Notes: a model not told the origin generated them from the letters alone. A stretch of DNA of 64,000 bases from Vibrio stylophorae (GCF_921293875.1 NZ_CAKLDI010000001.1:496001-560000), one strand, 5' to 3'; numbered from the stretch's first letter, positions 18,816-29,004 are shown. Made by a program: numbers and translations.

Positions 18816-19292
18816 CTAAAAATTAAGGCCAATGCCAAAACTGAGCTGGCTATCTTGTTCTTTAACATCCATGCTGGCGTTCAAATTGAAGTGTTCAAAT
18901 TGATATTGGCTAGAAAACTCAAACTCGGTTTGGCTGTTGGCGGGTGAATCATCGCTTGGCGCTGGAGCGGTGATGCCAGTGGTAAAGCTTAACCGATCAG
19001 ACACCTGATATTGCAGTCCGCTGGTAAAGCCTTTTTGTGATTGCTGTAAGTTGTCGCCAGTGATCATGCGCGTACCGATATAAAGCTGGAAATGATCGTA
19101 CATGCGGTAGCGATAGCCGCTGTCAATTTGCCATAGGGCAAACTGCTGCGACTGGCTCTGAGAGGTCAGATACCATTGATGTTTACTGCTGTTGTTTGAT
19201 GGTTCTGAAAGGTTTTCTGCACTCACTGAGGCACATAACAATAAAAATCCGGCCAGTCCCTGTGCAAACCTTGAACCATAGCAATGGATCAT
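18816..19292 (-). CDS. Hypothetical secreted/outer-membrane protein
   Basis: A 158-residue protein with a signal peptide (FAQGLAGFLLLCASVSAE, cleavage near residue 25). The mature part is rich in alternating aromatic/polar strands (YRMYDHFQLYIGTRM, LQYQVSDRLSFTTGI, FEFSSQYQFEHFNL) and ends in a terminal Phe (SFGIGLNF), the hallmark of small outer-membrane beta barrels recognised by BamA. I do not recognise the family. It sits between the DUF3293 gene and the thr operon promoter, on the opposite strand to both. Confidence 0.65.
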   Translation of the reverse strand: MIHCYGSRFAQGLAGFLLLCASVSAENLSEPSNNSSKHQWYLTSQSQSQQFALWQIDSGYRYRMYDHFQLYIGTRMITGDNLQQSQKGFTSGLQYQVSDRLSFTTGITAPAPSDDSPANSQTEFEFSSQYQFEHFNLNASMDVKEQDSQLSFGIGLNF

Positions 19293-19474
19293 GGCGATTC
19301 GCTTCCTAAATAACTGTCATTAGATTAGCGTGATTGAATGCGGTGGTCATATTTTGAACATCAAGATGAGAGGTCGCTTCTTCTTTTTCCAGACAAAATC
19401 GCTCAAATTGTGAAAATGCTAACGGATTATTTCGATCGAATTTTCGACAAATTGATTATTTTTTGTTTGTTTGC

Positions 19475-19503
19475 TTGACTCGGCTAGTTCGATGCGGTAC
19501 TTG
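19475..19503 (+). promoter_or_regulatory. Possible thr operon promoter
   Basis: TTGACT (19475-19480), then 17 bases, then TACTTG (19498-19503), 32 bases before the thrL start. The -35 is good, the -10 weak. Confidence 0.35.
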
Positions 19504-19534
19504 TAACAGCACGTTTTAAAAGAGTAATCAGTTG

Positions 19535-19603
19535 ATGGCATTCGTAGTTCGTACCATTACCACCACCATTATTACCGGCACCATTAGTGTTGGGGTGGGC
19601 TGA
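19535..19603 (+). CDS. thrL: thr operon leader peptide
   Basis: A 22-codon leader with six Thr (codons 7, 9, 10, 11, 14, 16) and four Ile (8, 12, 13, 17) clustered in codons 7-17, ahead of a terminator. AAAAGAG lies upstream. Starvation for charged tRNA-Thr or tRNA-Ile would stall the ribosome on this run and let the antiterminator (TGGGGTGGGCT at 19591-19601 with 19625-19637) form, so transcription enters thrABC. This is the classical thr attenuation arrangement, and both alternative pairings can be read here. Confidence 0.9.
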   Translation: MAFVVRTITTTIITGTISVGVG

Positions 19604-19657
19604 TACTCGACGAATAGACAAATGAGCCCGTACCCCACAAGGTGCGGGCTTTTTTTA
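19591..19657 (+). terminator. thr attenuator: terminator and competing antiterminator
   Basis: Terminator: GCCCGTACC (19626-19634) with GGTGCGGGC (19641-19649), one G-T pair, followed by TTTTTTT. Antiterminator: 19591-19601 pairs with 19625-19637, with two unpaired bases (G19630, T19631), and consumes the terminator's 5' arm. Confidence 0.88.
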
Positions 19658-19681
19658 TCCAAGAAGGAACTGGAGGAAAGG

Positions 19682-22141
19682 ATGCGAGTTCTCAAGTTTG
19701 GCGGCACTTCGCTGGCCAATGCAGAGCGTTTTCTGCGCGTCGCTGACATCGTGGTCAGCAATCAATGTCAAGGCCCTGTTTCACTGGTGCTCTCTGCACC
19801 AGCAAAAATTACCAACCATTTGGTTGCAGTTGTTGAAGACACAGTTGCAAAAGGTGAAGCTGAAATCCATATCGGTGAAATTGAGCGTATTTTTACCGAG
19901 CTATTTCATGGTCTGGCGCAAGCAGAAAGCAAGCTAGATAGCGCACCACTGTTCCAAGCATTGGAAAAGTTGGTGGGTCAACTCAAGCAATACCTGCATG
20001 GCATTCAATTACTTGGCCTATGCCCGGATAACGTCTACGCCAAAATCATTTGTAAAGGTGAGCGACTTTCAATTGCCGCCATGAAAGCTGTTTTAGAAGC
20101 GCGTGGTCATCAAGCTTATATTATCGATCCGGTGCAATATCTCGTGGGTCATGATGACTATCTTGAGTCGATGATTGATATTGAGCGCTCAACGCTGAAC
20201 TTCCGAGCCAATCCCATTCCACAAAACCATGTAGGCTTGATGGCTGGTTTTACTGCCGGTAACAACAAAGGCGAGTTGGTGACTTTGGGCCGTAACGGTT
20301 CTGATTATTCAGCGGCGGTACTGGCGGCATGTTTACGCGCAGATTGCTGTGAAATCTGGACGGATGTGGATGGCGTTTATAGCTGCGATCCGCGTTTAGT
20401 GCCGGATGCTCGTCTACTGAAATCCTTGAGTTACCAAGAAGCAATGGAGCTGTCTTACTTTGGTGCCAAGGTTCTGCATCCAAAAACCATTGCGCCTATT
20501 GCCCAATTCCAAATTCCTTGTCTGATTAAAAACAGTTTTAACCCGCAAGCGCCAGGTACTTTAATTGGCCAAGATGCCGGTGAAGATGGTTTGGCCATTA
20601 AAGGGATCACTACCCTAGATAAACTGACCATGGTCAACGTGTCAGGTCCGGGCATGAAGGGCATGGTGGGTATGGCATCGCGTGTATTTGGTGCGATGTC
20701 GCAAGCTGGCGTCTCTATTGTATTGATCACTCAGTCTTCATCTGAATACAGCATCAGTTTTTGTATCGAGCAAGAAGATCGCGATCGCGCAGAGCAAGCG
20801 CTTTATAGCAGTTTTGAACTTGAGCTCAAGGATGGCTTGCTTGAGCCGGTGGAGTTTATTGAAGATCTCGCCATTATCTCTTTGGTCGGCGATGGTATGC
20901 GCACCTCTCGCGGTGTGGCTTCACAATTCTTCACCGCGCTGGCTGAGATGAATATCAATGTGGTGGCGATTGCCCAGGGTTCTTCTGAGCGTGCTATCTC
21001 TGCTGTAATTCCTGCAGAAAATGTTTCTTCTGCGGTGAAAGCGTGTCATCAAAATCTATTTAACGCCAACCATGCGCTGGATGTGTTTGTCATTGGTGTC
21101 GGTGGTGTCGGCGGTGCTTTGGTCGATCAAATTTCTCGTCAAGGCGAGAAGCTATTGGGTCAAGGCATTGAGATTCGTGTGTGTGCGCTGCACAGCATTG
21201 ATCAGCGTTTGCTCAATGCCGATGGCATTAGCCTTAATGATTGGCGTGGTCAGCTTGAGCAATCTTCTGGTGCTTTTGAGCTATCTGATTTGATCAATAT
21301 GGTGCGTCGCAACCACATCATTAACCCTGTGATTGTGGACTGTACCTCAAGCCAAGCAATTGCTGATCAATATGCAGATTTCCTCGCTGCTGGCTTCCAT
21401 GTGATCACCCCGAACAAGAAAGCCAATACCGCGAGCATGAACTATTACCATCAGCTTCGCCAAGCAGCGCGCGGTACGCGTCGTAAGTTTATGTATGAAA
21501 CCACTGTGGGCGCAGGCTTGCCAGTGATTGAAAACCTACAAAACCTGATTGCAGCTGGTGATGAGTTAGTGCGCTTTAACGGTATTTTGTCTGGCTCTCT
21601 TTCTTATATCTTCGGCAAATTGGATGAAGGCATGACCTTTAGCCAAGCCACTGGCGTTGCCAAAGACAATGGCTTTACCGAGCCCGATCCGCGTGACGAT
21701 CTATCGGGCATGGATGTGGCGCGTAAGCTGCTTATTCTAGCGCGTGAGTCAGGTCTTGAGCTTGAGCTGGATGATGTTCAAGTTGAGCCTGCCTTGCCAC
21801 CGGGTTTTGATGCATCCGGTTCGGTTGAGCAGTTTATGGCACGTTTGCCAGAAGCAGATGCTTACTTTACTGAGCAGGCTGGCAAAGCCGCCGCTGAGGG
21901 CAAAGTGCTTCGTTACGTGGGTGAAATTGACCAAGGCAAATGCGTGGTACGTATTATGGCCGTGGATGGCGATGACCCAATGTTTAAGATTAAAGATGGT
22001 GAAAATGCCTTGGCATTCTATAGCCGCTACTATCAGCCAATTCCGCTGGTACTGCGCGGGTATGGCGCAGGTACTGAAGTGACCGCTGCTGGCGTGTTCT
22101 CAGATTTGATGCGCACGGTTGGCTGGAAATTAGGAGTATAA
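19682..22141 (+). CDS. thrA: Bifunctional aspartokinase I / homoserine dehydrogenase I
   Basis: First and third steps from aspartate to homoserine. The 819 residues divide into an N-terminal aspartokinase ([13 protein letters not shown] at residues 5-17; [13 protein letters not shown]), two ACT-type regulatory repeats (about 320-460: [25 protein letters not shown]), and a C-terminal homoserine dehydrogenase ([38 protein letters not shown]). TGGAGGAAAGG precedes ATG 19682, which gives the E. coli N terminus ([10 protein letters not shown]). A longer frame runs back through the attenuator and is not used. Threonine feedback inhibition is expected from the family. Confidence 0.97.
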   Translation: MRVLKFGGTSLANAERFLRVADIVVSNQCQGPVSLVLSAPAKITNHLVAVVEDTVAKGEAEIHIGEIERIFTELFHGLAQAESKLDSAPLFQALEKLVGQLKQYLHGIQLLGLCPDNVYAKIICKGERLSIAAMKAVLEARGHQAYIIDPVQYLVGHDDYLESMIDIERSTLNFRANPIPQNHVGLMAGFTAGNNKGELVTLGRNGSDYSAAVLAACLRADCCEIWTDVDGVYSCDPRLVPDARLLKSLSYQEAMELSYFGAKVLHPKTIAPIAQFQIPCLIKNSFNPQAPGTLIGQDAGEDGLAIKGITTLDKLTMVNVSGPGMKGMVGMASRVFGAMSQAGVSIVLITQSSSEYSISFCIEQEDRDRAEQALYSSFELELKDGLLEPVEFIEDLAIISLVGDGMRTSRGVASQFFTALAEMNINVVAIAQGSSERAISAVIPAENVSSAVKACHQNLFNANHALDVFVIGVGGVGGALVDQISRQGEKLLGQGIEIRVCALHSIDQRLLNADGISLNDWRGQLEQSSGAFELSDLINMVRRNHIINPVIVDCTSSQAIADQYADFLAAGFHVITPNKKANTASMNYYHQLRQAARGTRRKFMYETTVGAGLPVIENLQNLIAAGDELVRFNGILSGSLSYIFGKLDEGMTFSQATGVAKDNGFTEPDPRDDLSGMDVARKLLILARESGLELELDDVQVEPALPPGFDASGSVEQFMARLPEADAYFTEQAGKAAAEGKVLRYVGEIDQGKCVVRIMAVDGDDPMFKIKDGENALAFYSRYYQPIPLVLRGYGAGTEVTAAGVFSDLMRTVGWKLGV

Positions 22142-22144
22142 GCA

Positions 22145-23101
22145 ATGAGTGTGGTGGTTTATGCCCCAGCTTCCATTGGCAATGTCAGTGTTGGTTTTGA
22201 TGTATTAGGGGCGGCAGTGTCGCCCATTGATGGCACCCTGCTTGGCGATCGCGTGGCCGTTGAGGATGGCGATTCGCCATTCTCTTTACGCTGCATCGGT
22301 CGCTTCGTGGATAAATTGCCTGCCGATAGCCAAGAAAATATCGTTTATTTTTGCTGGCAAGCTTTTGCCAAAGCACTTGAGCAAACTGATGTCGCGCTCA
22401 AGCCTGTGGCCATGACCCTTGAGAAAAATATGCCCATTGGCTCAGGTTTGGGCTCCAGTGCTTGCTCTATTGTCGCAGCGCTGGATGCGCTCAATCAGTT
22501 TCATGGCAGCCCGCTAGATGAGATGACGCTGCTTGGTTTGATGGGCGAGATGGAAGGGCAAATCTCAGGTGGTATTCATTACGATAACGTAGCGCCTTGT
22601 TATTTGGGGGGCATGCAACTGATGGTGGAAGCGCAGGGCATTATCAGCCAGCAAGTGCCGAGTTTTGACCAGTGGTACTGGGTCATGGCTTATCCTGGCA
22701 TCAAGGTTTCAACCGCAGAAGCACGCGCTATTTTGCCTGCGCAATATCGCCGCCAAGATGTGATTGCTCATGGCCGATACCTAGCCGGCTTTATTCATGC
22801 ATGTTACTCTCAGCAACCAGCGCTGGCCGCCGAGATGATCCATGATGTGATTGCAGAGCCCTACCGTGAGAAATTGCTGCCTAATTTTGCCAATGCACGT
22901 GAATTTGCCAAGCAAGCAGGCGCATTGACCACAGGGATTTCAGGCTCAGGCCCAACGCTGTTTAGTGTTTGTGATGATTTGGCCGTTGCAGAGCGTGTCG
23001 CGCGCTGGTTAGAGCAAAACTATGTGCAAAATGAAGAAGGATTTGTCCATATCTGTCGCTTAGATGGGTTTGGTTCAAAAGTGACAGGAAGTACACTATG
23101 A
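22145..23101 (+). CDS. thrB: Homoserine kinase
   Basis: GHMP-family kinase that phosphorylates homoserine using ATP. The N-terminal [16 protein letters not shown] and the ATP-binding [17 protein letters not shown] (about residues 95-111) are diagnostic; the C-terminal [13 protein letters not shown] is the third GHMP motif. It is 318 residues. AGGAG overlaps the thrA end, and only three bases separate the genes. Its stop codon overlaps the thrC start. Confidence 0.96.
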   Translation: MSVVVYAPASIGNVSVGFDVLGAAVSPIDGTLLGDRVAVEDGDSPFSLRCIGRFVDKLPADSQENIVYFCWQAFAKALEQTDVALKPVAMTLEKNMPIGSGLGSSACSIVAALDALNQFHGSPLDEMTLLGLMGEMEGQISGGIHYDNVAPCYLGGMQLMVEAQGIISQQVPSFDQWYWVMAYPGIKVSTAEARAILPAQYRRQDVIAHGRYLAGFIHACYSQQPALAAEMIHDVIAEPYREKLLPNFANAREFAKQAGALTTGISGSGPTLFSVCDDLAVAERVARWLEQNYVQNEEGFVHICRLDGFGSKVTGSTL

Positions 23102-24381
23102 AGCTATACAACATTAAAGAGCGAGACGAGCAAGTCTCCTTTGGCCAAGCCGTACGCCAAGGCTTAGGTCGTAATCAGGGCCTCTTTTTCCCTGAAAATA
23201 TTCCTCAGTTTGATGATATTGATGCGCTCCTTGCGCAGGATTTTATCACTCGCAGCACCACCATTTTATCGGCATTGATTGGCGATGAGCTGAGCACTGA
23301 GCAAGTGCGCAGCATGGTGGGAAATGCCTTTCAATTCCCTGCGCCCCTAGCGAAAGTCAGTGCGCAGGTGGATGCCCTTGAACTATTTCATGGCCCAACT
23401 TTAGCCTTTAAAGACTTTGGTGGCCGCTTTATGGCGCAGTCTTTAGCAACGGTTTCTGAAGGTGGGCAAATCACCATTTTGACTGCGACCTCAGGCGATA
23501 CTGGCGCAGCGGTTGCTCATGCTTTTTATGGCATGGACAACATTAAGGTGGTGATCCTCTATCCAAAAGGTAAGATCAGCCCGTTGCAAGAGGCGCTGTT
23601 CTGTACCTTGGGCAAGAATATTCATACGGTTGCCATTGAAGGTGATTTTGATGCTTGCCAGGCCATGGTTAAGCAAGCCTTTGATGATGCCGCACTTCGC
23701 CAAGAGATTGGTTTGAACTCCGCGAACTCAATCAACATCAGCCGTTTGATGGCGCAGATTTGCTACTACTTTGAAGCCGTGGCTCAACTCTCTGCTGAAA
23801 AACGCCAGAATCTTGTGGTCTCTGTACCAAGCGGTAACTTTGGTAACTTGACCGCTGGTCTACTAGCCAAAGCCATGGGTTTGCCGATTAAGCGCTTTAT
23901 TGCTGCAACCAACGCCAATGATACTGTGCCGCGTTATCTTGAAACCGGTGAGTGGGCTCCGAAACCTACGGTTGCAACGCTTTCCAATGCGATGGATGTT
24001 AGCCAGCCAAACAACTGGCCACGCATTGAAGAGCTATGCCAGCGCATGGGCTGGGGGCTTGAAACACTGGGTCGCGGCGCGGTCACTGATGCGCAAACCG
24101 CAGAAACGCTCAAAGCAATGTACAAAGATGGCTACCTGTGTGAGCCGCATGGTGCGATTGCCTATCGCGTATTGACTGAGCAACTCGCTGCCGATGAGCA
24201 CGGTCTATTCCTTTGTACTGCGCATCCAGCCAAGTTTAAAGAGGCGGTGGATGAGATTCTGGCAACCGATATTGATCTGCCTGCGCCTTTGGCCAAGCAT
24301 GCCAAATTGCCACTGCTTTCTCAGACGCTTGCGCCTGATTTTGATGAGCTAAAAGTGGTATTGCGTCGCGTGCAGCCATAA
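23098..24381 (+). CDS. thrC: Threonine synthase
   Basis: PLP enzyme that converts phosphohomoserine to threonine, last step of the pathway. It is 427 residues. The PLP-lysine motif is in [17 protein letters not shown], with the phosphate-binding [17 protein letters not shown] and [13 protein letters not shown] also present. It overlaps thrB by four bases (ATGA), a coupling arrangement. A terminator follows directly. Confidence 0.97.
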   Translation: MKLYNIKERDEQVSFGQAVRQGLGRNQGLFFPENIPQFDDIDALLAQDFITRSTTILSALIGDELSTEQVRSMVGNAFQFPAPLAKVSAQVDALELFHGPTLAFKDFGGRFMAQSLATVSEGGQITILTATSGDTGAAVAHAFYGMDNIKVVILYPKGKISPLQEALFCTLGKNIHTVAIEGDFDACQAMVKQAFDDAALRQEIGLNSANSINISRLMAQICYYFEAVAQLSAEKRQNLVVSVPSGNFGNLTAGLLAKAMGLPIKRFIAATNANDTVPRYLETGEWAPKPTVATLSNAMDVSQPNNWPRIEELCQRMGWGLETLGRGAVTDAQTAETLKAMYKDGYLCEPHGAIAYRVLTEQLAADEHGLFLCTAHPAKFKEAVDEILATDIDLPAPLAKHAKLPLLSQTLAPDFDELKVVLRRVQP

Positions 24382-24403
24382 GCACAGCAAAGATGTATGG
24401 TTC

Positions 24404-24431
24404 AAAAAAGCGCTCCTGGGAGCGCTTTTTT
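24404..24431 (+). terminator. Intrinsic terminator after thrC
   Basis: AAAAAAGCGCTC and GAGCGCTTTTTT pair around CTGG. Confidence 0.9.
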
Positions 24432-24748
24432 ATGGCTTTTTGTCTTTGGAGTGACCTGAATTCGAGACCTTTTTCAGGAATTGTTAGCTGGGTCGCAATG
24501 TTAAATTTGATGTAATAAATGAACACAAGCGCCAAAGCGGGGCGAAAAATTGCTGTCAATCTCGCACTATTTGGGGCGATTTGCTGGCTTTTGATCAAGT
24601 CCGGTGAAAGGAATGTGAAATGACCGGAATTTCATGAAAAACAAAGGATTTTCGGTTTAAAAACGTGACTGAAACGCGCTTACCTAAAGTGCAAAGCTAT
24701 GGTTATCTAAGCTCGATTTATCTCATATTTGATTGAGGATGGAGCCGA
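24432..24748 (+). promoter_or_regulatory. Intergenic region upstream of the CBP-like gene
   Basis: About 320 bases without a gene. It should contain the promoter of the solute-binding protein. I see no confident -35/-10 pair or known operator. Confidence 0.3.
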
Positions 24749-26419
24749 ATGAATAAGTTTACCCTGAGTGCATTAGCGCTTGCCATGGCCGCGACTGCGC
24801 CACTTACCCAAGCCGATGAGTTGGCGGGTCTATCGCAACTGACCATTATTCCAAACCATAATGCGCAGCTGCTTCGCAACTTTAACCCTTATCTCACAAC
24901 ACGTTTGCACACCGCGCGTGACTTTATCTATGAGCCATTGGTGATTTTTAATGAGCTAAAAGGGAATACACCTGAGTATCGTTTGGCGACCAACTATAAA
25001 TTTAGCGATGATCTTTTGACCCTCACTTTTGATTTGCGTGAAGGCGTGAAATGGTCAGATGGTCAAACCTTTAACGCAGATGACGTGGTTTACTCTTTTG
25101 AACTGCTGAAAGCACAACCTGAGTTTGACGATCGCGGTATCAACAAGTTGGTGAAATCAGTTAAGAAGATCAATGACTACCAAGTGTCATTTGCGCTGAC
25201 TGAAGTGAATACCAACGCCGCTTATGAAATTGTGCAAGTACCAGTAGTTGCTGAGCATATCTGGTCGAAAGTCGACAACTTGGTTGAGTTCGAAAACCCA
25301 AATCCAGTGGGCACCGGTCCATTTACCGATATCAAAGTCTTTACCCCAACCCTGATGGTGCAATGTCGTAACCCGAACTACTGGGATAACGCAGAGCTTG
25401 AAGTGGACTGTTTGCGTCTACCACAATTTACCCATAACGATCAGGTGTTCGCATCCTTGGTGAACTCTGAAGTGGACTGGGCGGGCTCTTTTGTTCCTGA
25501 TATCGACAGTACTTATATGAAGGCATCGAAGCACCATGGCTACTGGTATCCAGCTGCGGGCACTCAGTCTTTCATGTTTAACTACCAGTCAAAAGATGCT
25601 GCGAAAGCTGAAGCCATGAATAACGTGGACTTCCGCCGTGCATTCTCCATGGCCATTGACCGTGCAACCATCATTGATATTGCTAACTATGGCAATGGCA
25701 CAGTGAACGACTTTGCATCGGGCTTGGGTTATGCGTTTGAAGCCTGGTCTGATGAAGGCGTGCATCAGCAGTATAAGCAATATATGACTTATAACGTGGA
25801 CGCAGCCAAGGCGTTGTTGAAAAAAGCAGGCTTTGTCGATAAAAACGGCGACGGCTTTGTTGAAACCCCATCAGGTAAGAGCTTTGAGCTAGAAGTTCAA
25901 TCACCAAATGGTTGGACCGATTTTAACAACGTGGTGATGCTTGCAGTTGAGCAGCTTGGTGAAGCGGGTATTAAAGTCACAGCGAAAACGCCTGACTTCT
26001 CTATCTATAACCAAGGGATGGTGAACGGTAACTACGATGTGGCCTATACCAACTACTTCCATGGGCCAACGCCATTTACTTACTGGAATAGTGGTTACCA
26101 CTCTAAACTGCAAGCTGGCCAAGGGATGCCTCGTTTCGCGATGCACTTCTGGAAAAATAGCCAGCTAGATGCACTACTTGATGGCTTCTTTAAAACAGCT
26201 GATGCCAACAAGCAAAAACAAACAGCGCACGAGATTCAAAAGCTGATTGCTGAGAACCAAGTAACCGTGCCTGTGATGTCTGGCTCAAACTTCTACCAGT
26301 ACAACACCAAGCGCTTTACTGGCTGGTGGACACAGGACAATCCAAAGGGTCGTCCAATGGTTTGGGAAGGAACACCTGAGCGTATTTTGCACGTGCTTGA
26401 TCTGAAGCCTGTGAAATAA
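24749..26419 (+). CDS. Chitooligosaccharide-type periplasmic solute-binding protein (CBP-like, SBP family 5)
   Basis: A 556-residue secreted binding protein (signal peptide to about A22). It is an SBP_bac_5 (DppA/OppA fold) protein and matches, from memory, the Vibrio chitin-oligosaccharide-binding protein CBP along its whole length. Shared segments include RNFNPYL, FIYEPLVIFNE, WSDGQTFNADDVVYSF, TVNDFASGLGYAFEAWSD, SPNGWTDFNN and the end LHVLDLKPVK. The W and D of GWTD (W389, D391 with signal) correspond to known CBP sugar-stacking/binding residues; GWW near the C terminus is a second. In Vibrio, CBP also restrains the sensor ChiS. No permease or ATPase genes are beside it, so it is an orphan here. 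Peptide binding remains possible. Confidence 0.82.
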   Translation: MNKFTLSALALAMAATAPLTQADELAGLSQLTIIPNHNAQLLRNFNPYLTTRLHTARDFIYEPLVIFNELKGNTPEYRLATNYKFSDDLLTLTFDLREGVKWSDGQTFNADDVVYSFELLKAQPEFDDRGINKLVKSVKKINDYQVSFALTEVNTNAAYEIVQVPVVAEHIWSKVDNLVEFENPNPVGTGPFTDIKVFTPTLMVQCRNPNYWDNAELEVDCLRLPQFTHNDQVFASLVNSEVDWAGSFVPDIDSTYMKASKHHGYWYPAAGTQSFMFNYQSKDAAKAEAMNNVDFRRAFSMAIDRATIIDIANYGNGTVNDFASGLGYAFEAWSDEGVHQQYKQYMTYNVDAAKALLKKAGFVDKNGDGFVETPSGKSFELEVQSPNGWTDFNNVVMLAVEQLGEAGIKVTAKTPDFSIYNQGMVNGNYDVAYTNYFHGPTPFTYWNSGYHSKLQAGQGMPRFAMHFWKNSQLDALLDGFFKTADANKQKQTAHEIQKLIAENQVTVPVMSGSNFYQYNTKRFTGWWTQDNPKGRPMVWEGTPERILHVLDLKPVK

Positions 26420-26433
26420 ATCATCGCTTACGA

Positions 26434-26462
26434 AAAAGCCCAGCAATTGCTGGGCTTTTTGT
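26434..26462 (+). terminator. Intrinsic terminator after the CBP-like gene
   Basis: GCCCAGCAA and TTGCTGGGC form a perfect palindrome followed by TTTTT. Confidence 0.9.
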
Positions 26463-26466
26463 TGTT

Positions 26467-26494
26467 TGTTCTTTGTTTTTTGTTCTTTGTTTTT
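26467..26494. repeat. Two tandem 14-base units
   Basis: TTGTTCTTTGTTTT occurs twice in immediate tandem (26467-26480 and 26481-26494), just after the terminator. Probably slippage. Confidence 0.7.
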
Positions 26495-26504
26495 GGGGGG
26501 CTGA

Positions 26505-27377
26505 CTATTCAGCGATGACCTCAAAGGCCAACAACCGTTTGGCTAGCAAACTGTCGAGCATCTCGCGCTCGCTTTCTTTTAGATAGGTCCAGCGCAATTG
26601 ATAGCGATCCATCATCGCTTGCTTTTGCTCAAGCTGATGCTGCTCATCCTCATTAATAAAATCAAGATAGAGATTGGCCTGTGGTAAGTAAAAGCTGGCA
26701 AAGCACAACTCATCAATTGGCAGCTGACGCTCGTAAGCATGGGGAATACCAGCAAGATAGAGCCAGTTATCGATTTCAAGCTCGCCTTGGTGGCGCACAT
26801 AGTGGCCGTCAAGCGCTTGGTATTTGGCTGCAAATTGAGCGCGAAAACGGGCAAAGGAAAGATGGGTATTTTCCTGCGTGCTATTGCCTTTGAGTTTACT
26901 CGCTAGCTCTCGTAAGCGCGGATGAAAAGAGAGGGTATCAGGCCAAATGGCGTAGGGAATACCGGTTTGCTGCGATTGTTTTTGCTGTCCACCAATCTGT
27001 TCACCCGCGGCGGTGACTTTCCAGCCTTTGGTTGCTTTTTGCAGCCAACCTAGCTCGCGTAGCAGTAGATTAATTTGATTGGCGCTTAATGAAAAATAAT
27101 GCGCGATTTGCTTGGCTGAATGATAGCCCTGTTCTTGTTTCAGCGCACTTTGGCCGCGAACATCCAAATCATTGGGCCAGATAATATAAGTGCCGAATTT
27201 ATCACTTTGCTTATACTCACCCCCATGGCGACGGCCAAGGTCGGTCAGTTGCCACTGCTCCTGCTGACGGGCAATGAGTCCAGCCTGTTGCAGCTGAATA
27301 AATAGAGTCTTAAGGTCGATTTGGCGCTTTTTTGCCAAAGCTGAGGTGGAGAGTTTTTCTGGCGATGAATTTGACAT
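26505..27377 (-). CDS. Hypothetical protein with duplicated winged-helix-like module
   Basis: A 290-residue cytoplasmic protein I cannot name. Residues about 12-70 and 85-150 are two copies of one module: a helical DNA-binding-like unit ending in GWxxTxxG-type strands (QWQLTDLGRRHGG / GWKVTAAGEQIGG), then a basic linker and a G-Y-IWP strand (GTYIIWPNDL / GIPYAIWPDTL). The C-terminal part (HQGELEIDNWLYLAGIPHAYERQLP, ASFYLP, LYLDF) recalls the layout of PD-(D/E)XK nuclease-like domains, but the usual PDF is replaced by ASF, so activity is doubtful. It lies between the CBP-like gene and grcA on its own strand. Confidence 0.6.
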   Translation of the reverse strand: MSNSSPEKLSTSALAKKRQIDLKTLFIQLQQAGLIARQQEQWQLTDLGRRHGGEYKQSDKFGTYIIWPNDLDVRGQSALKQEQGYHSAKQIAHYFSLSANQINLLLRELGWLQKATKGWKVTAAGEQIGGQQKQSQQTGIPYAIWPDTLSFHPRLRELASKLKGNSTQENTHLSFARFRAQFAAKYQALDGHYVRHQGELEIDNWLYLAGIPHAYERQLPIDELCFASFYLPQANLYLDFINEDEQHQLEQKQAMMDRYQLRWTYLKESEREMLDSLLAKRLLAFEVIAE

Positions 27378-27470
27378 GGTTGCAAATACAGCGAGGAGTG
27401 ATGGCTCAATCTTAGCGATTATTTGTCTTGAAAGCTGTGTTTTTTCAAAGGGACAGATGGTAACAAATGC

Positions 27471-27499
27471 AAAAAAGCGAGCCGAAGCTCGCTTTTTTT
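27471..27499 (-). terminator. Intrinsic terminator after grcA
   Basis: GCGAGC and GCTCGC pair around CGAA/TTCG with A/T runs on both sides; it can work in either direction. Confidence 0.88.
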
Positions 27500-27518
27500 G
27501 TTGTCACTTTAAGAGCAA

Positions 27519-27896
27519 TTAAAGTGACTCAGTAAAGGTACGAGCAATCACGTCACGTTGTTGTTCAGGTGTGAGTGAGTTGAAGCGTACTGCATAACCA
27601 GATACACGAATGGTTAGCTGTGGATAATTTTCTGGGTGTTTTACCGCATCTTCTAGCGTGTCACGTTGTAGTACGTTCACGTTGAGGTGTTGGCCACCTT
27701 CAATTTTTGGTGCAACTTCTAGGTTGATTTCGCGATATTCGATGTCGCCTAGGGTTTCAGTTGCAACTGTGTCATCTGCGTTAAAGTTGCCAGCGGCTGC
27801 AACACAACGTGCTTGGTTTGTTTCGCTGTCTAGCAACCAAATTGAGTTTAGTAGGTCGTCGTTCGCAGCTTTGGTGATTTGAATACCAGTGATCAT
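27519..27896 (-). CDS. grcA: Autonomous glycyl radical cofactor GrcA (YfiD)
   Basis: A 125-residue stand-alone glycyl radical domain that repairs oxygen-cleaved pyruvate formate-lyase. The radical glycine is Gly100 in RVSGYAVRF, matching the PFL C terminus. GGAGTAAAGTCAT precedes the ATG. The upstream region carries two FNR-type boxes with 53-base spacing, so anaerobic control is likely. It is divergent from nfo. Confidence 0.96.
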   Translation of the reverse strand: MITGIQITKAANDDLLNSIWLLDSETNQARCVAAAGNFNADDTVATETLGDIEYREINLEVAPKIEGGQHLNVNVLQRDTLEDAVKHPENYPQLTIRVSGYAVRFNSLTPEQQRDVIARTFTESL

Positions 27897-27982
27897 ATGA
27901 CTTTACTCCTATCAAATTAGGATGATGTTTTATTTCAACGCACCGGCACGCTTTGTGCTAGCGCAATTTGTATTACTTATTC

Positions 27983-27996
27983 TTGATGTGAGTCAA
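27983..27996. promoter_or_regulatory. FNR box proximal to grcA
   Basis: TTGATGTGAGTCAA matches TTGAT-N4-ATCAA in nine of ten positions. Confidence 0.7.
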
Positions 27997-28035
27997 TTTA
28001 CCGCAAGATTTCCTTGGGATCAATAGGGTTTTTCA

Positions 28036-28049
28036 TTGAGTTAAATCAA
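28036..28049. promoter_or_regulatory. FNR box distal to grcA
   Basis: TTGAGTTAAATCAA matches the FNR consensus in nine of ten positions and is centred exactly 53 bases from the proximal box. Confidence 0.7.
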
Positions 28050-28149
28050 GAAATGGGTGTTTTTTTGTTTTTGTGCGCTAGAATGCAGTTCTGCTCATTT
28101 GAGTGGAAATAATACAAAAAGTGGTAAATTTACAACCAAAGGTGGCAAG

Positions 28150-29004
28150 ATGAAGTATATCGGCGCACATGTCAGTGCATCTGGCGGGGTCCATCACTGC
28201 ATTGATAATGCATTGGCGATTGGTGCTAATGCTTTTGCGCTTTTTACTAAGAATCAGCGCCGCTGGCAGGCCAATCCGCTTGAAAGCAAAGTAATTGACC
28301 AATTTCGTCGTCGCTGTGAGGCGGCCAATTTTTCTGCCGCGCAAATTCTTCCCCATGATTCCTATTTGATTAACTTGGGACATCCTGATGCCGAGGCGCT
28401 TACTAAATCGCGTGATGCTTTTTTAGATGAGATGCAGCGCTGTGAGCAACTGGGTTTAACGCTGCTCAATTTCCATCCGGGTTCGCACTTAAATCAGATT
28501 GATCCTGAAGCTTGTCTCGACCGCATTGCGGAGTCGATCAATATCACTTTAGAGAAGACGCAAGGGGTCACGGCGGTGATTGAAAATACTGCAGGACAGG
28601 GGACCAACTTAGGTTATCGATTTGAGCATCTGGCGCAGATTATCGACAAAGTCGAAGATAAAAGCCGAGTGGGTGTGTGCCTAGATACCTGTCATACCTT
28701 TGCTGCGGGTTATGATTTGGCTTCTACGGCCGCGGCGCAGGCAACTTTTGCTGAGTTTGAGCAGGTGGTGGGGTTTGAATATTTGCGTGGTATGCACCTC
28801 AACGATGCCAAGGTGACCTGTGGTAGCCGTGTCGACCGCCATCATAGCTTGGGGCAAGGGCACATCGGCTGGGACTGCTTTGCTTTCATCATGCAAGATG
28901 CGCGATTTGATGGCATGCCGTTGGTTCTTGAAACCATTGATGAAACGATCTGGCCTGATGAAATTCAAGCATTGCGTCAACTGGCAGCAAAGCAGAATGC
29001 ATGA
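28150..29004 (+). CDS. nfo: Endonuclease IV (AP endonuclease)
   Basis: Cuts DNA 5' of abasic sites in base excision repair; a zinc-dependent TIM barrel. It is 284 residues from ATG 28150 ([13 protein letters not shown]), preceded by AAAGGTGG; a frame running 31 codons further upstream lies in the FNR-box region and is rejected. Metal-ligand motifs are present: [39 protein letters not shown], and HLNDAK with DRHHSLGQG. Confidence 0.96.
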   Translation: MKYIGAHVSASGGVHHCIDNALAIGANAFALFTKNQRRWQANPLESKVIDQFRRRCEAANFSAAQILPHDSYLINLGHPDAEALTKSRDAFLDEMQRCEQLGLTLLNFHPGSHLNQIDPEACLDRIAESINITLEKTQGVTAVIENTAGQGTNLGYRFEHLAQIIDKVEDKSRVGVCLDTCHTFAAGYDLASTAAAQATFAEFEQVVGFEYLRGMHLNDAKVTCGSRVDRHHSLGQGHIGWDCFAFIMQDARFDGMPLVLETIDETIWPDEIQALRQLAAKQNA

